Program-made: the position numbers and the translations under genes
The notes under the pieces: generated by a model
The model's input: only the letters and a program-made list of their open reading frames with translations
Databases searched by the model: none
What the model was told of the DNA's origin: nothing
Shown here: positions 54,621 through 64,000 of the stretch, piece by piece
Numbering within the stretch: the first letter of the stretch is position 1
Layout: the number at the start of each line of letters is the position of its first letter
Assembly (NCBI RefSeq): GCF_001483755.1
Contig: NZ_LQBK01000007.1
Location: 1-64,000 of the forward strand
DNA length: 64,000 bases
DNA from: Kocuria rosea subsp. polaris
Lineage (GTDB): Bacteria; Actinomycetota; Actinomycetes; Actinomycetales; Micrococcaceae
Direction of reading: 5' to 3'

Positions 54621-56090
54621 GTGTCCTCATCGCCCCCCGACGTCCCCGCACGTCCGCGCGCCCGCCGATGGTCCCGGAAGCGCTGGGCCGCCGTCGCGCT
54701 GGTCGCCGTGCTGCTCGCGGTCCTCGGGGCCGGCGTGGCCGCCACCTGGCGGCTGCAGTCCAACCTGGACACCTCCCCGCTCGACCTCGGCGACGGGACC
54801 GGGCCCGAGGCCGGCCCGCTGGACATCCTCGTGATGGGCACGGACACCCGTGACGGCGAGGGCAACGAGCGCTACGGCGACGAGGACGACAGCTCCGGGT
54901 CCGGGCTGACCGACGTCATGATGCTGGTGCACGTGAACGAGGACCGCAGCGGTGTGTCCGTGGTCTCCCTGCCCCGCGACCTGGTGGCCGACATCCCGCG
55001 CTGCACGGATCCCGAGACCGGCGAGGTCCACCCGGCCGAGGAGGACGCGATGCTGAACTCCGCGATCGCCAACGGCGGGCCCGGGTGCACGGTCGCGACC
55101 GTCAACGAGATGACCGGGCTCAAGATCGACCACTTCATGCTCGCCGACTTCAACGCGGTGAAGGAGCTCTCCTCGACCGTGGGCGGGGTCGAGGTGTGCG
55201 TCAACGAAGCCGTCGACGACCCGAAGTCGGGTCTGGAGCTGCCCGCCGGGGTGTCCTCCGTGGAGGGCGAGCAGGCCCTGGCGTTCCTGCGCAGCCGTGC
55301 CGCCTTCGGCGACGGCGGGGACACGAGCCGGATCCGGTCCCAGCAGTCCTTCCTCGCCTCCCTGGCCCGCAAGATCAAGGACGAGGGCACGCTGCGGGAC
55401 CTCCCCAGGCTCTACGAGATCGCCGACGTCGCCACCCGCAACCTGCACGTCGACGAGGGGCTGGGCTCCGTCCCGACCGTGGTGGGCCTCGCCACGGCCG
55501 TCCGGGGGATCGACCTCGGAGCCATGGTCTTCGTCACCGTGCCCACGGAGCCCTACGAGGCGGACCCCAACCGGCTGCAGCTCGACGAGGAGCCGGCCGA
55601 GCACCTCTTCGAGGCCCTGCGCGAGGACCGCCCGCTCACGTCGCCGTCCGCGGGGCCCACCGACGCCCCCACCTCCTCCGCGACCCCGTCGCCCGACGCC
55701 GCCACCCCGGTCCCGACGGTCGACCCCGCCACGGTCCCGCTCACGGTCGCCAACGTCTCCGGCGTCGACGGCCGGGACGCCGAGATCGCCGACGCGCTCG
55801 AGGACGAGGGGTACACCGCCGTCGAGTCCGGCCCGCAGGCCACCGAGCTGCCGGGCACGCAGGTGTTCTTCGGCGCGGGCTGGTACGAGGCGGCCGTCGA
55901 GGTCGCCGAGGTGCTGGGCGTGCCCTCCTCGCAGATCGTGCCGACGACCGACGTCACGGGGGTGTTCGTCTCGGTGGGCCAGGACTTCCAGGAGGGGGAC
56001 CGGCTCGCCCTGGGGCCCGGGCTGCCCGGGGAGTTCAACGGACAGACCGCCGAGCAGCACACCTGCCAGGAGGCGGCCGGGGACTGGTGA
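54621..56090 (+). CDS. LytR-CpsA-Psr (LCP) family protein with LytR_C domain
   Basis: A 489-residue cell-wall ligase. A membrane segment lies near residues 20-42 (RWAAVALVAVLLAVLGAGVAATW). The extracellular LCP domain covers about 70-300: DILVMGTDTRD, GLTDVMMLVHVNEDRSGVSVVSLPRDL, NSAIANGGPGCTVATVNEMTGLKIDHFMLADF and LAFLRSRAAFGDGGD with the catalytic Arg/Asp residues. A Thr/Pro/Ser-rich linker leads to a LytR_C domain near residues 375-470 (VPLTVANVSGVDGRDAEIADALEDEGY). LCP enzymes attach teichoic-acid-like or arabinogalactan-type polymers to peptidoglycan. GTG start with AGGAGAAG upstream. It has its own promoter between the era terminator and the start. Confidence 0.93.
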   Translation: MSSSPPDVPARPRARRWSRKRWAAVALVAVLLAVLGAGVAATWRLQSNLDTSPLDLGDGTGPEAGPLDILVMGTDTRDGEGNERYGDEDDSSGSGLTDVMMLVHVNEDRSGVSVVSLPRDLVADIPRCTDPETGEVHPAEEDAMLNSAIANGGPGCTVATVNEMTGLKIDHFMLADFNAVKELSSTVGGVEVCVNEAVDDPKSGLELPAGVSSVEGEQALAFLRSRAAFGDGGDTSRIRSQQSFLASLARKIKDEGTLRDLPRLYEIADVATRNLHVDEGLGSVPTVVGLATAVRGIDLGAMVFVTVPTEPYEADPNRLQLDEEPAEHLFEALREDRPLTSPSAGPTDAPTSSATPSPDAATPVPTVDPATVPLTVANVSGVDGRDAEIADALEDEGYTAVESGPQATELPGTQVFFGAGWYEAAVEVAEVLGVPSSQIVPTTDVTGVFVSVGQDFQEGDRLALGPGLPGEFNGQTAEQHTCQEAAGDW

Positions 56091-56122
56091 GCGCGCGACC
56101 CGGCACGCCGGGCGCACCGTGA

Positions 56123-56128
56123 TAGGTT
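56123..56128 (+). promoter_or_regulatory. -10 box for the leuA leader
   Basis: TAGGTT lies six bases before the ATG of the leader peptide, so transcription would begin at or next to that ATG and the leader peptide would be leaderless. No clear -35 was seen. Confidence 0.5.
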
Positions 56129-56130
56129 GA

Positions 56131-58011
<1,881 letters not shown>

Positions 58012-58069
58012 GCGTCCCGTCCGTCACGGCGCGGCGGGCCGTCCCGGACCGGGGCGCGCCCGCCGTCGT

Positions 58070-58087
58070 CGTGCCGGCCCCGGCACG
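58070..58087 (+). terminator. Hairpin downstream of leuA
   Basis: A perfect 8-bp stem, CGTGCCGG-CC-CCGGCACG, 59 bases after the leuA stop and 40 bases before recO. No U-tract follows. It is a candidate leuA terminator. Confidence 0.45.
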
Positions 58088-58114
58088 CCCGCCTGTGCCG
58101 TCCGCCCGCCGTGG

Positions 58115-58120
58115 GACAAT
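58115..58120 (+). promoter_or_regulatory. -10 box placing recO on a leaderless transcript
   Basis: GACAAT lies six bases before the recO GTG. With the usual 6-7 bases from -10 to the start of transcription, the mRNA would start at the GTG itself. No Shine-Dalgarno sequence precedes recO, which agrees. Confidence 0.5.
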
Positions 58121-58126
58121 GATCCG

Positions 58127-58879
58127 GTGGCCAGGACGACGTTCGCATCACGCAGCTACCGGGACGACGCCGTCGTGCTGCGCACCTACAAGCTCGGCGA
58201 GGCCGACCGGATCGTGGTGCTCCTGACCCGGGACCACGGGCAGGTCCGGGCCGTCGCCAAGGGCGTGCGGCGCACCACCTCCCGCTTCGGCTCCCGGCTC
58301 GAGCCGTTCAACGTCGCCGAGCTGCAGCTCGTCACCGGCCGCAACCTCGACATCGTCTCCCAGGCCCTGGGCAAGCGCGGCTACGGGTCGGCCATCGCCG
58401 CGGACTACGCCAAGTACACCGCGGCCGCGGCCATGACCGAGGCCGCCGAGAAGTTCACGGAGAACGACGACGAGTCCGCGGCCCAGCAGTACCGGCTGCT
58501 CGTCGGCGCCCTGTCCGCCCTGGCCCGCGGGCTGCACGACCCGGGGTCCGTCCTGGACTCCTACCTGCTGCGGGCCGTGTCCACGGCCGGGTGGGCCCCG
58601 AGCTTCACCGACTGCGCCCGGTGCGGCGCCCCCGGACCGCACGAGGCGTTCTCCGCCCAGCTCGGCGGCGCGGTGTGCCCCGCCTGCCGCCCGCCGGGGG
58701 CCGCCGCGCCCGACCCCGACACCGTCGAGCACCTCTCCGCCCTGCTCACCGGTGAGTGGGAGCGGATCGACGCCGTGGAGCCCCGCACGGCCCGGGCCGC
58801 GGCCGGCATCGTCGCCGGCTACGTACAGTGGCACCTGGAGAGGGCCGTCCGGTCCCTGAACCTCGTGGAACGGAGCTGA
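58127..58879 (+). CDS. recO: DNA repair protein RecO
   Basis: A 250-residue recombination mediator. The N-terminal OB fold is [39 protein letters not shown]. The helical middle has [35 protein letters not shown] zinc site has CARCGAPG and CPACRPPG near residues 163-187. RecO anneals DNA and helps RecA load in the RecFOR pathway. GTG start, probably leaderless. uppS starts two bases after its stop, so they are one operon, the usual leuA-recO-uppS order of actinobacteria. Confidence 0.95.
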   Translation: MARTTFASRSYRDDAVVLRTYKLGEADRIVVLLTRDHGQVRAVAKGVRRTTSRFGSRLEPFNVAELQLVTGRNLDIVSQALGKRGYGSAIAADYAKYTAAAAMTEAAEKFTENDDESAAQQYRLLVGALSALARGLHDPGSVLDSYLLRAVSTAGWAPSFTDCARCGAPGPHEAFSAQLGGAVCPACRPPGAAAPDPDTVEHLSALLTGEWERIDAVEPRTARAAAGIVAGYVQWHLERAVRSLNLVERS

Positions 58880-58881
58880 CC

Positions 58882-59676
58882 ATGCCCGGCTTTGCCGCCC
58901 CGCCCGCCCATCCCAGCGGCGCCAGCGCCCCGCCGATCCCGCGGCAGTTCGTGCCCCGGCACGTGGCCGTGGTCATGGACGGGAACGGTCGCTGGGCGAA
59001 CCAGCGCGGCCTGCCGCGCAACGAGGGCCACAAGGCGGGGGAGGCCGCCCTCATCGAGGTCATGGCCGGGGCCATCGAGATGGGCATCCCGTACGTGAGC
59101 GCCTACGCCTTCTCCACCGAGAACTGGAAGCGCTCCCTGGACGAGGTCACGTTCCTGATGAACTACACCGCCGACGTCATGGAGCGCCAGCTGCCCACCT
59201 TCCAGGAGTGGGGCATCCGGATCCGGTGGGCCGGGCGCAAGCCGCGTCTGTGGCGATCGGTCATCAACCGCCTGGAGGAGGCGGAGCGGGCGACCCGCGA
59301 CAACGACGTCGTGACCCTCACCATGTGCGTGAACTACGGCGGCCGCGCCGAGATCGCCGACGCCGCGGCGGCCATGGCCGCCGACGCCCGGGCGGGCACC
59401 CTGAACCCGCGCAGCATCGACGAGAAGACGGTCCAGCGCTATCTGGACGAGCCCGACCTGCCGGACGTCGACCTCTTCCTGCGCTCCTCCGGGGAGCAGC
59501 GCATCTCGAACTTCCTCCTGTGGCAGTCCGCCTACGCCGAGCTCGTCTTCCAGGACGTCCTCTGGCCCGACGTGGACCGCCGCACCCTGTGGGAGGCGGT
59601 CGAGGTCTACGCGCGGCGCGACCGGCGCTACGGCGGAGCGGTCGACCGCGTGGCCGGACCGGGCGCCTCCGCCTGA
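58882..59676 (+). CDS. uppS: Undecaprenyl (isoprenyl) diphosphate synthase
   Basis: A 264-residue cis-prenyltransferase making the lipid carrier for cell-wall synthesis. The diphosphate-binding motif is [14 protein letters not shown] (residues 31-44, catalytic Asp33), followed by [29 protein letters not shown] and the C-terminal [25 protein letters not shown] with [14 protein letters not shown] at 58882 has CGGAG upstream and overlaps nothing. The last 49 bases overlap the 3' end of the hydrolase gene on the opposite strand, a convergent gene overlap. Confidence 0.96.
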   Translation: MPGFAAPPAHPSGASAPPIPRQFVPRHVAVVMDGNGRWANQRGLPRNEGHKAGEAALIEVMAGAIEMGIPYVSAYAFSTENWKRSLDEVTFLMNYTADVMERQLPTFQEWGIRIRWAGRKPRLWRSVINRLEEAERATRDNDVVTLTMCVNYGGRAEIADAAAAMAADARAGTLNPRSIDEKTVQRYLDEPDLPDVDLFLRSSGEQRISNFLLWQSAYAELVFQDVLWPDVDRRTLWEAVEVYARRDRRYGGAVDRVAGPGASA

Positions 59677-60686
59677 GGCCGGCGGCGCCGCAGGCCGCGC
59701 AGCCAGGACGAGAGGTCGCGCTGCGCGGCCCTCCGCACCGCCTCACGGGAGAGGTGGACGTCGTGGACGGCGCCCTCGTAGGCGCGCACCGTCACGTCGG
59801 TGCCCAGGTCGGGCGCATGCCGGCGGATCTGCCGCACGTCCAGCACGGTGTCGGCCGAGCGCATCCGCTCGCTCCACCAGGGCCGGATGCACGAGCGGGC
59901 AGAGGTCTGCACCAGCACTGGAAGGTGAAGGTTCAGCCCCTTAGCAACCTCACCCTGAGCTTGAAGGACAGCGTTGAGCCAGCCCGGGGTGATGTCGAAG
60001 CTCGTCTCGGGGCGCCAGCGCGGATCGATGGGCCACTCGCCCTCGGCCTGCTCGCTGATCACCCGGTAGTAGTGGCTGCGCAGCCGGGCCCGCACCGGAC
60101 GGTCCGGGCGCTGCTCGGCGAGCCTGGCCACCAGGGGGCGCAGGGCCGCGCCCACGGCGTCCGCGCCGTGGCTGCCGATCCAGGGGGCGTTGAGGGCCAG
60201 GCCGTCCAGGCGGTCGGGGTGCCGGGAGGCCCACATCGCCGCGGTGAGGCCACCGGTGGAGTGGCCCATGAGCACCAGACGGCCGTCCGGGCCGGGGACC
60301 CCGTCTCCGGCCATCACCTCGAGGGCGGCGGCGATGTCGTCGTCGTAGTCCGCGAGGTCCGTGGTGTGCCCCGGGCAGCCGTCCTCCTCGGCGAGCACCT
60401 CGTCGGTGAGGTTGCGCCCGTAGCCGTGCAGGTCCAGGGCGTAGAACGCGTACCCCGCGGCCGCGCACGTGCGGGCCAGCTCGGCGTTGAAGAAGTAGTC
60501 GGACCAGCCGTGCAGGTACAGCACCGCCCCGCGCAGGCGGTCCGGCGCGAGCGGGACGTCACCGGGCCGGTAACGGACCACCGTGGCGGTGGCGTGCGGG
60601 GCGGAGCCGGGGTCCAGGTCCACGGTCCGGGCGCGGAAGCCCGGCCCCAGCACGTCGGGGACCCACGGGTCCGGGGGAGCAGCCAT
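59628..60686 (-). CDS. Alpha/beta hydrolase (serine aminopeptidase S33-like)
   Basis: A 352-residue alpha/beta-hydrolase resembling monoacylglycerol lipases of the hydrolase_4 (S33) type. [15 protein letters not shown] is the oxyanion region (about residue 55), [14 protein letters not shown] the nucleophile elbow with Ser near residue 140, and the catalytic His is likely in [13 protein letters not shown] (about residue 311). There is no signal peptide. ATG at 60686 has GAGGAGAGGG upstream. The C-terminus runs 49 bases into the 3' end of uppS. The patch near 59910-59975 has lower GC than its surroundings. The gene diverges from pyrD with 94 bases between starts. Confidence 0.88.
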   Translation of the reverse strand: MAAPPDPWVPDVLGPGFRARTVDLDPGSAPHATATVVRYRPGDVPLAPDRLRGAVLYLHGWSDYFFNAELARTCAAAGYAFYALDLHGYGRNLTDEVLAEEDGCPGHTTDLADYDDDIAAALEVMAGDGVPGPDGRLVLMGHSTGGLTAAMWASRHPDRLDGLALNAPWIGSHGADAVGAALRPLVARLAEQRPDRPVRARLRSHYYRVISEQAEGEWPIDPRWRPETSFDITPGWLNAVLQAQGEVAKGLNLHLPVLVQTSARSCIRPWWSERMRSADTVLDVRQIRRHAPDLGTDVTVRAYEGAVHDVHLSREAVRRAAQRDLSSWLRGLRRRRPQAEAPGPATRSTAPP

Positions 60687-60780
60687 GCCCTCTCCTCGCG
60701 TGGGCGGTCGTCGGGACGGCGGCCCGGGAGCCCCTCCGCGACCGCCCGGCCGGAGGGGAGCCCTGTGGAAGACTGGGCCC

Positions 60781-61866
60781 ATGCGCTTCTACCCTACGTT
60801 CTTCACGGCCGTCTTCTCCCGGATGGACCCCGAGCGGGCCCACCGGGCCGGGTTCCTCGGAATCCGGGCGGCCCGGACCGCGCGGGTCAGCGCGGCCCTG
60901 CGGGTGTACACCCGTGCCGACCCCGCGCTCGAGGTGGAGGCGATGGGCCTGCGGTTCCCGTCCCCGTTCGGGCTCGCGGCGGGCTTCGACAAGGGGGCCG
61001 AGGGGGTCAGCGCCCTCACCGACCTCGGCTTCGGCCACGTCGAGATCGGCACCGTGACCGCCCAGGCGCAGCCGGGAAATCCCCGGCCACGGCTCTTCCG
61101 GCTCGTGCGGGACCGCGCGGTGGTCAACCGGATGGGCTTCAACAACGAGGGCGCGGAGGCCGTGGCACCGCGTCTCGCGCGGGCGCGCCGCGAGCTCGAG
61201 GCGGACCACCGGGGCCGGGCCCGTCCCGTGCTCGGCGTGAACATCGGCAAGACCAAGACGGTGCCGCTCGAGGACGCGGTGGACGACTACCTGCAGAGCG
61301 CCCGGACCCTGGCCCCCCTGGCGGACTACCTGGTGGTCAACGTCTCCTCGCCCAACACCCCGGGGCTGCGGCAGCTGCAGGAGATCGAGAGCCTGCGCCC
61401 GCTCCTGAGCGCGGTGGGCCGCACCGCCGACGAGTCCGCGGACCGGCACGTGCCCCTGCTCGTGAAGATCGCCCCGGACCTGTCCGACGAGGACGTGCTG
61501 GCCGTCGCGGACCTGGCGCTCGACCTGGGGCTGGACGGCATCGTGGCCACCAACACGACGATCGCCCGCGACGGGCTGGGCCTGCGCTCCGACCCGTCCG
61601 AGGTCGAGGCGCACGGGGCCGGCGGGCTCTCCGGCGCCCCGCTGCGGCGGCGCTCCCTCGAGGTGCTGCGCCTGCTGCGCGAGCGCGTGGGGGGCCGGCT
61701 GACCCTGGTCTCCGTGGGCGGGGTGACCACGGCCGAGGACGTCCAGGAGCGCCTCGACGCCGGTGCCGCGCTCGTGCAGGGCTACACCGCGTTCCTCTAC
61801 GAGGGCCCCTTCTGGGCCCGCCGCATCAACCAGGGCCTCGCCCGGGCGCGGCGCGCCCGGCACTGA
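60781..61866 (+). CDS. pyrD: Dihydroorotate dehydrogenase (quinone), class 2
   Basis: A 361-residue class 2 enzyme oxidising dihydroorotate to orotate with quinone, fourth step of pyrimidine synthesis. The membrane-associated N-terminal helices are [23 protein letters not shown]. The FMN barrel has [56 protein letters not shown] with the catalytic Ser, NTTIARDGL and [36 protein letters not shown] at 60781; AAGACT at 60769-60774 six bases upstream is -10-like, and no Shine-Dalgarno is present, so it may be leaderless. A very long terminator follows. Confidence 0.95.
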   Translation: MRFYPTFFTAVFSRMDPERAHRAGFLGIRAARTARVSAALRVYTRADPALEVEAMGLRFPSPFGLAAGFDKGAEGVSALTDLGFGHVEIGTVTAQAQPGNPRPRLFRLVRDRAVVNRMGFNNEGAEAVAPRLARARRELEADHRGRARPVLGVNIGKTKTVPLEDAVDDYLQSARTLAPLADYLVVNVSSPNTPGLRQLQEIESLRPLLSAVGRTADESADRHVPLLVKIAPDLSDEDVLAVADLALDLGLDGIVATNTTIARDGLGLRSDPSEVEAHGAGGLSGAPLRRRSLEVLRLLRERVGGRLTLVSVGGVTTAEDVQERLDAGAALVQGYTAFLYEGPFWARRINQGLARARRARH

Positions 61867-61883
61867 CCGCCCGGCGGCGGGAA

Positions 61884-61923
61884 CAGCACTGCCCCCGGAC
61901 CGCGCGGTCCGGGGGCAGTGCTG
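61884..61923. terminator. 40-base perfect palindrome, bidirectional terminator of pyrD and the DUF3043 gene
   Basis: CAGCACTGCCCCCGGACCGC is followed immediately by its exact reverse complement, giving a 20-bp perfect palindrome (18 bp stem with a 4-base loop in practice). It lies 17 bases after the pyrD stop and 58 bases after the DUF3043 stop on the other strand. Confidence 0.88.
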
Positions 61924-61981
61924 CCGGGTCCGCCCCACCGCCCGCGGCGGGATCGCCGCGGGGCCGGCGGGGTCAAGCGGG

Positions 61982-62587
61982 TCAGGCGGGCCGCTCGCCG
62001 CGGGCGACCTGGGGCTTGGGCAGGCGCAGCCGGCGCATCGTGAAGGAGCGCATGGCCGCGTACCAGCGCACGCCCCCCTCCACGGTCCCGAACTTCGCCT
62101 GCATCGCCTTCTTCATCCGCGCCGTCGACAGCACGGCGTCCACGATGCCCAGGACCATCAGCGCCCAGATGAGGTAGACGCCGTAGGTGGCCACCTCCTG
62201 GACGGGGAAGAACAGGATGACGAGCGCGAGCAGCGCCACGACCATGAGGTACTCGCCGACGTTGATCCGCGAGTCGACCCAGTCCCGCGCGAACCGGCGC
62301 TGCGGGCCACGGTCCCGCGGACCGAGGAACCGCTCGTCCCCGGCGGCCATCCCCGCCTGCGCCCGCATCCGCTGCTCGCGGGCCGCGTCACGGGACTGCG
62401 CCTTCGCGGCCTTGCGGTCCTCCGGCACCAGGGGGCGGCGCCGGGCGGCCTCCTGCTGCCGGCGGCTGGGCGTGGGCCGGCCCTTGCCCTCCGTCCGCCG
62501 CGGGGCGGCTGCCGGGTCCGTGGGGGCGGGGGCAGCGGTCACCGACGTGGACCCTGCGCGCTCTGCTTCCTTCTTGCGTCCAAACAC
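61982..62587 (-). CDS. DUF3043 domain membrane protein
   Basis: A 201-residue actinobacterial DUF3043 protein. A charged, Lys/Arg/Glu-rich N-terminal half begins MFGRKKEAERAG and includes RREQ-type repeats and RDWVDSRINVGEYLMVVALLALVILFF. Two membrane helices follow (residues about 112-155), ending with ARMKKAMQAKFG. The function is unknown; the conservation with DNA/RNA and core genes suggests a housekeeping role. GTG start with no clear Shine-Dalgarno. It diverges from the dipeptidase gene with 62 bases between starts. Confidence 0.88.
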   Translation of the reverse strand: MFGRKKEAERAGSTSVTAAPAPTDPAAAPRRTEGKGRPTPSRRQQEAARRRPLVPEDRKAAKAQSRDAAREQRMRAQAGMAAGDERFLGPRDRGPQRRFARDWVDSRINVGEYLMVVALLALVILFFPVQEVATYGVYLIWALMVLGIVDAVLSTARMKKAMQAKFGTVEGGVRWYAAMRSFTMRRLRLPKPQVARGERPA

Positions 62588-62636
62588 CCGTCAAGGATAG
62601 CCGACGGACCTGCCGGTCCCCGCCGGGCCCCGGACA

Positions 62637-62642
62637 TAGGGT
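62637..62642 (+). promoter_or_regulatory. -10 box placing the dipeptidase on a leaderless transcript
   Basis: TAGGGT lies seven bases before the ATG at 62650, with no Shine-Dalgarno between. As at recO, the transcript would start at or next to the start codon. Confidence 0.4.
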
Positions 62643-62649
62643 GGGCACC

Positions 62650-64000
62650 ATGACCGAGCCCTGTGCCCCGACCGTTCCCGTCGACGCCGTGCGCGAGGTC
62701 GTGCGCGCGGACCTGCCACGGACCCTCGAGCAGCTCGTCGAGCTGGTCGCGATCCCCGGCATCGCCTGGGAGTCCTTCGACCCCGCGCAGCTCGAGCGCA
62801 GCGCGGAGGCCGTGGCCGGCGTCCTCTCGGACGCCGGGCTGGACGAGGTGGAGATCCTGCGGGTGCCCCTCGGGGACGGCCCGGGCCACCCCGCCGTCGT
62901 CGCCCACCGCCGCCCCGCGCCCGGTCGCCCGACCGTCCTGCTCTACGCCCACCACGACGTCCAGCCGCCCGGCCGGCGCGAGCTGTGGAACTCGGAGCCG
63001 TTCGCCGCCGAGGAGCGCGACGGCCGCCTCTACGGACGGGGCGCGGCCGACGACAAGGCCGGGATCATGGCTCACGTCGGCGCGCTGCGCGCCGCCGCCG
63101 CCCACCGCGGGGACGGTCTCGGCCTCGGCGTGACCGTCTTCGTGGAGGGGGAGGAGGAGGCCGGCTCCCCGTCCTTCCGTAACTTCCTGGAGGCCCACCG
63201 GGACCGGCTGGCCGCCGACGTCATCGTGATCGCGGACTCCTCCAACTGGGAGGTCGGCGTGCCCGCCCTCACCACGAGCCTGCGGGGCATGGTCGGCGCG
63301 GTCGTGGAGCTGTCGGTGCTCGAGCACGCCGTCCACTCCGGTCTGTACGGCGGACCGGTCCTGGACGCCCCCACGCTGCTGGCCCGCCTCATCGCCACCC
63401 TGCACGACGACGACGGCGCCGTGGCCGTCGAGGGGCTGCTCGCCGAGGACCGCACCGACCTGGACTACGACGAGGAGCGGTTCCGGGCCGACGCCGCCGT
63501 CAAGGACGGCGTCCGGCTGGCCGGCCGCGGCTCGATCGCCTCGCGCCTGTGGACCCGGCCCGCCCTGTCCGTCACCGGCATGGACGTCACGCCCGTGGAC
63601 GTCGCCGCCAACACCATCGCCCCCTCCGCCCGGGCGAAGCTGAGCCTGCGCACGGCCCCGGGGCAGGACCCCGCCGAGGCGGCGGAGGCGCTCCGGCGCC
63701 ACGTCGAGGCCCACGCGCCGTTCGGGGCGCACGTGCGCTTCGAGCTCGAGGAGACGGGACAGTCCTTCCGCACCGACATGAGCTCCGAGGCCGCCCGGAT
63801 CGCCCGGTGGGCGCTGGGGGAGTCGTGGGGCCGGCCCGCCGTGGAGACGGGCATCGGGGGCTCCATCCCCTTCACCGCGGACCTCACGGAGGTGTACCCG
63901 GAGGCCGCCATCCTGATCACGGGCGTCGAGGACCCCGACACCCGCGCGCACAGCGCCAACGAGTCGCTGCACCTGGGGGAGTTCGAGCGCGCGGTGGTCG
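62650..64000 (+). CDS. M20-family dipeptidase, partial (no stop in window)
   Basis: At least 450 codons of a dipeptidase that runs off the window end. Metal ligands of the M20 family are clear: LLYAHHDVQPPG (first His and Asp region), GRGAADDKAGIM (bridging Asp), VEGEEEAGSPS (general base Glu and metal Glu) and ADSSNWEVGVP (metal Asp). The dimerisation domain with SLRGMVGAVVELSVLEHAVHSGLYGG follows, and the catalytic part resumes. The last ligand His should lie in RAHSANESLHLGE near the window end. Members cleave dipeptides or N-acyl amino acids with zinc. ATG at 62650 fits homology and the leaderless promoter. Confidence 0.93.
   Translation, partial: MTEPCAPTVPVDAVREVVRADLPRTLEQLVELVAIPGIAWESFDPAQLERSAEAVAGVLSDAGLDEVEILRVPLGDGPGHPAVVAHRRPAPGRPTVLLYAHHDVQPPGRRELWNSEPFAAEERDGRLYGRGAADDKAGIMAHVGALRAAAAHRGDGLGLGVTVFVEGEEEAGSPSFRNFLEAHRDRLAADVIVIADSSNWEVGVPALTTSLRGMVGAVVELSVLEHAVHSGLYGGPVLDAPTLLARLIATLHDDDGAVAVEGLLAEDRTDLDYDEERFRADAAVKDGVRLAGRGSIASRLWTRPALSVTGMDVTPVDVAANTIAPSARAKLSLRTAPGQDPAEAAEALRRHVEAHAPFGAHVRFELEETGQSFRTDMSSEAARIARWALGESWGRPAVETGIGGSIPFTADLTEVYPEAAILITGVEDPDTRAHSANESLHLGEFERAVV

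Overview
The window is very GC-rich (about 70% by eye) and reads as chromosomal DNA of an actinobacterium. Gene content and order in the second half (leuS, comEA-comEC, holA, rpsT, lepA, hemW, hrcA-dnaJ-rsmE, phoH-ybeY-CNNM-era, leuA, recO-uppS, pyrD, DUF3043) match Micrococcaceae. Kocuria is my best genus guess, made by resemblance only. No rRNA, tRNA, CRISPR array or prophage was seen.

Positions 1-10000 hold a pyruvate/lactate module: the end of a lactate-oxidation operon (lutB, lutC), pyruvate carboxylase (pyc), phosphoenolpyruvate synthase (ppsA) and its regulatory kinase/phosphotransferase (ppsR). Together they would turn lactate into pyruvate and then into oxaloacetate or PEP for gluconeogenesis. 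It ends in a beheaded Lrp-type regulator carrying a complete IS256-family element with inverted repeats and an 8-bp target duplication. The element's transposase is broken by one in-frame TAG.

Positions 10000-24900 are catabolic. An MHS-family transporter and a flavin-reductase-like protein diverge from a GntR/FCD regulator. A histidine-utilisation locus follows: IclR regulator, hutU, hutI, a YjiH-type membrane protein, glutamate dehydrogenase and an unlisted 40-residue cysteine-containing protein on the minus strand, with hutG divergent on the plus strand. Two copies of the palindrome GTCTG-N6-CAGAC sit upstream of hutU and between iclR and hutG. hutH is not in the window. A MocR/PdxR-type regulator then diverges from a DapA-family aldolase and an MFS transporter.

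Positions 24900-29100 are a loosely packed zone with gene remnants (a CPBP-protease N-terminus and an alcohol-dehydrogenase C-terminus), an orphan membrane protein, and an overlapping glycosyltransferase/hydrolase pair.

Positions 29200-64000 are housekeeping: translation (leuS, lepA, rpsT, era, ybeY, rsmE), DNA uptake and replication (comEA, comEC, holA, recO), heat-shock control (hrcA-dnaJ behind a slightly degenerate CIRCE element), cell wall (LCP protein, uppS), leucine and pyrimidine synthesis (leuA, pyrD), a P-type cation ATPase and several conserved proteins of unknown role. The most interesting regulatory structure is upstream of leuA: a 14-residue leader peptide with three consecutive Leu codons, followed by a hairpin that covers part of the leuA ribosome-binding site. 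The window ends inside an M20-family dipeptidase gene.
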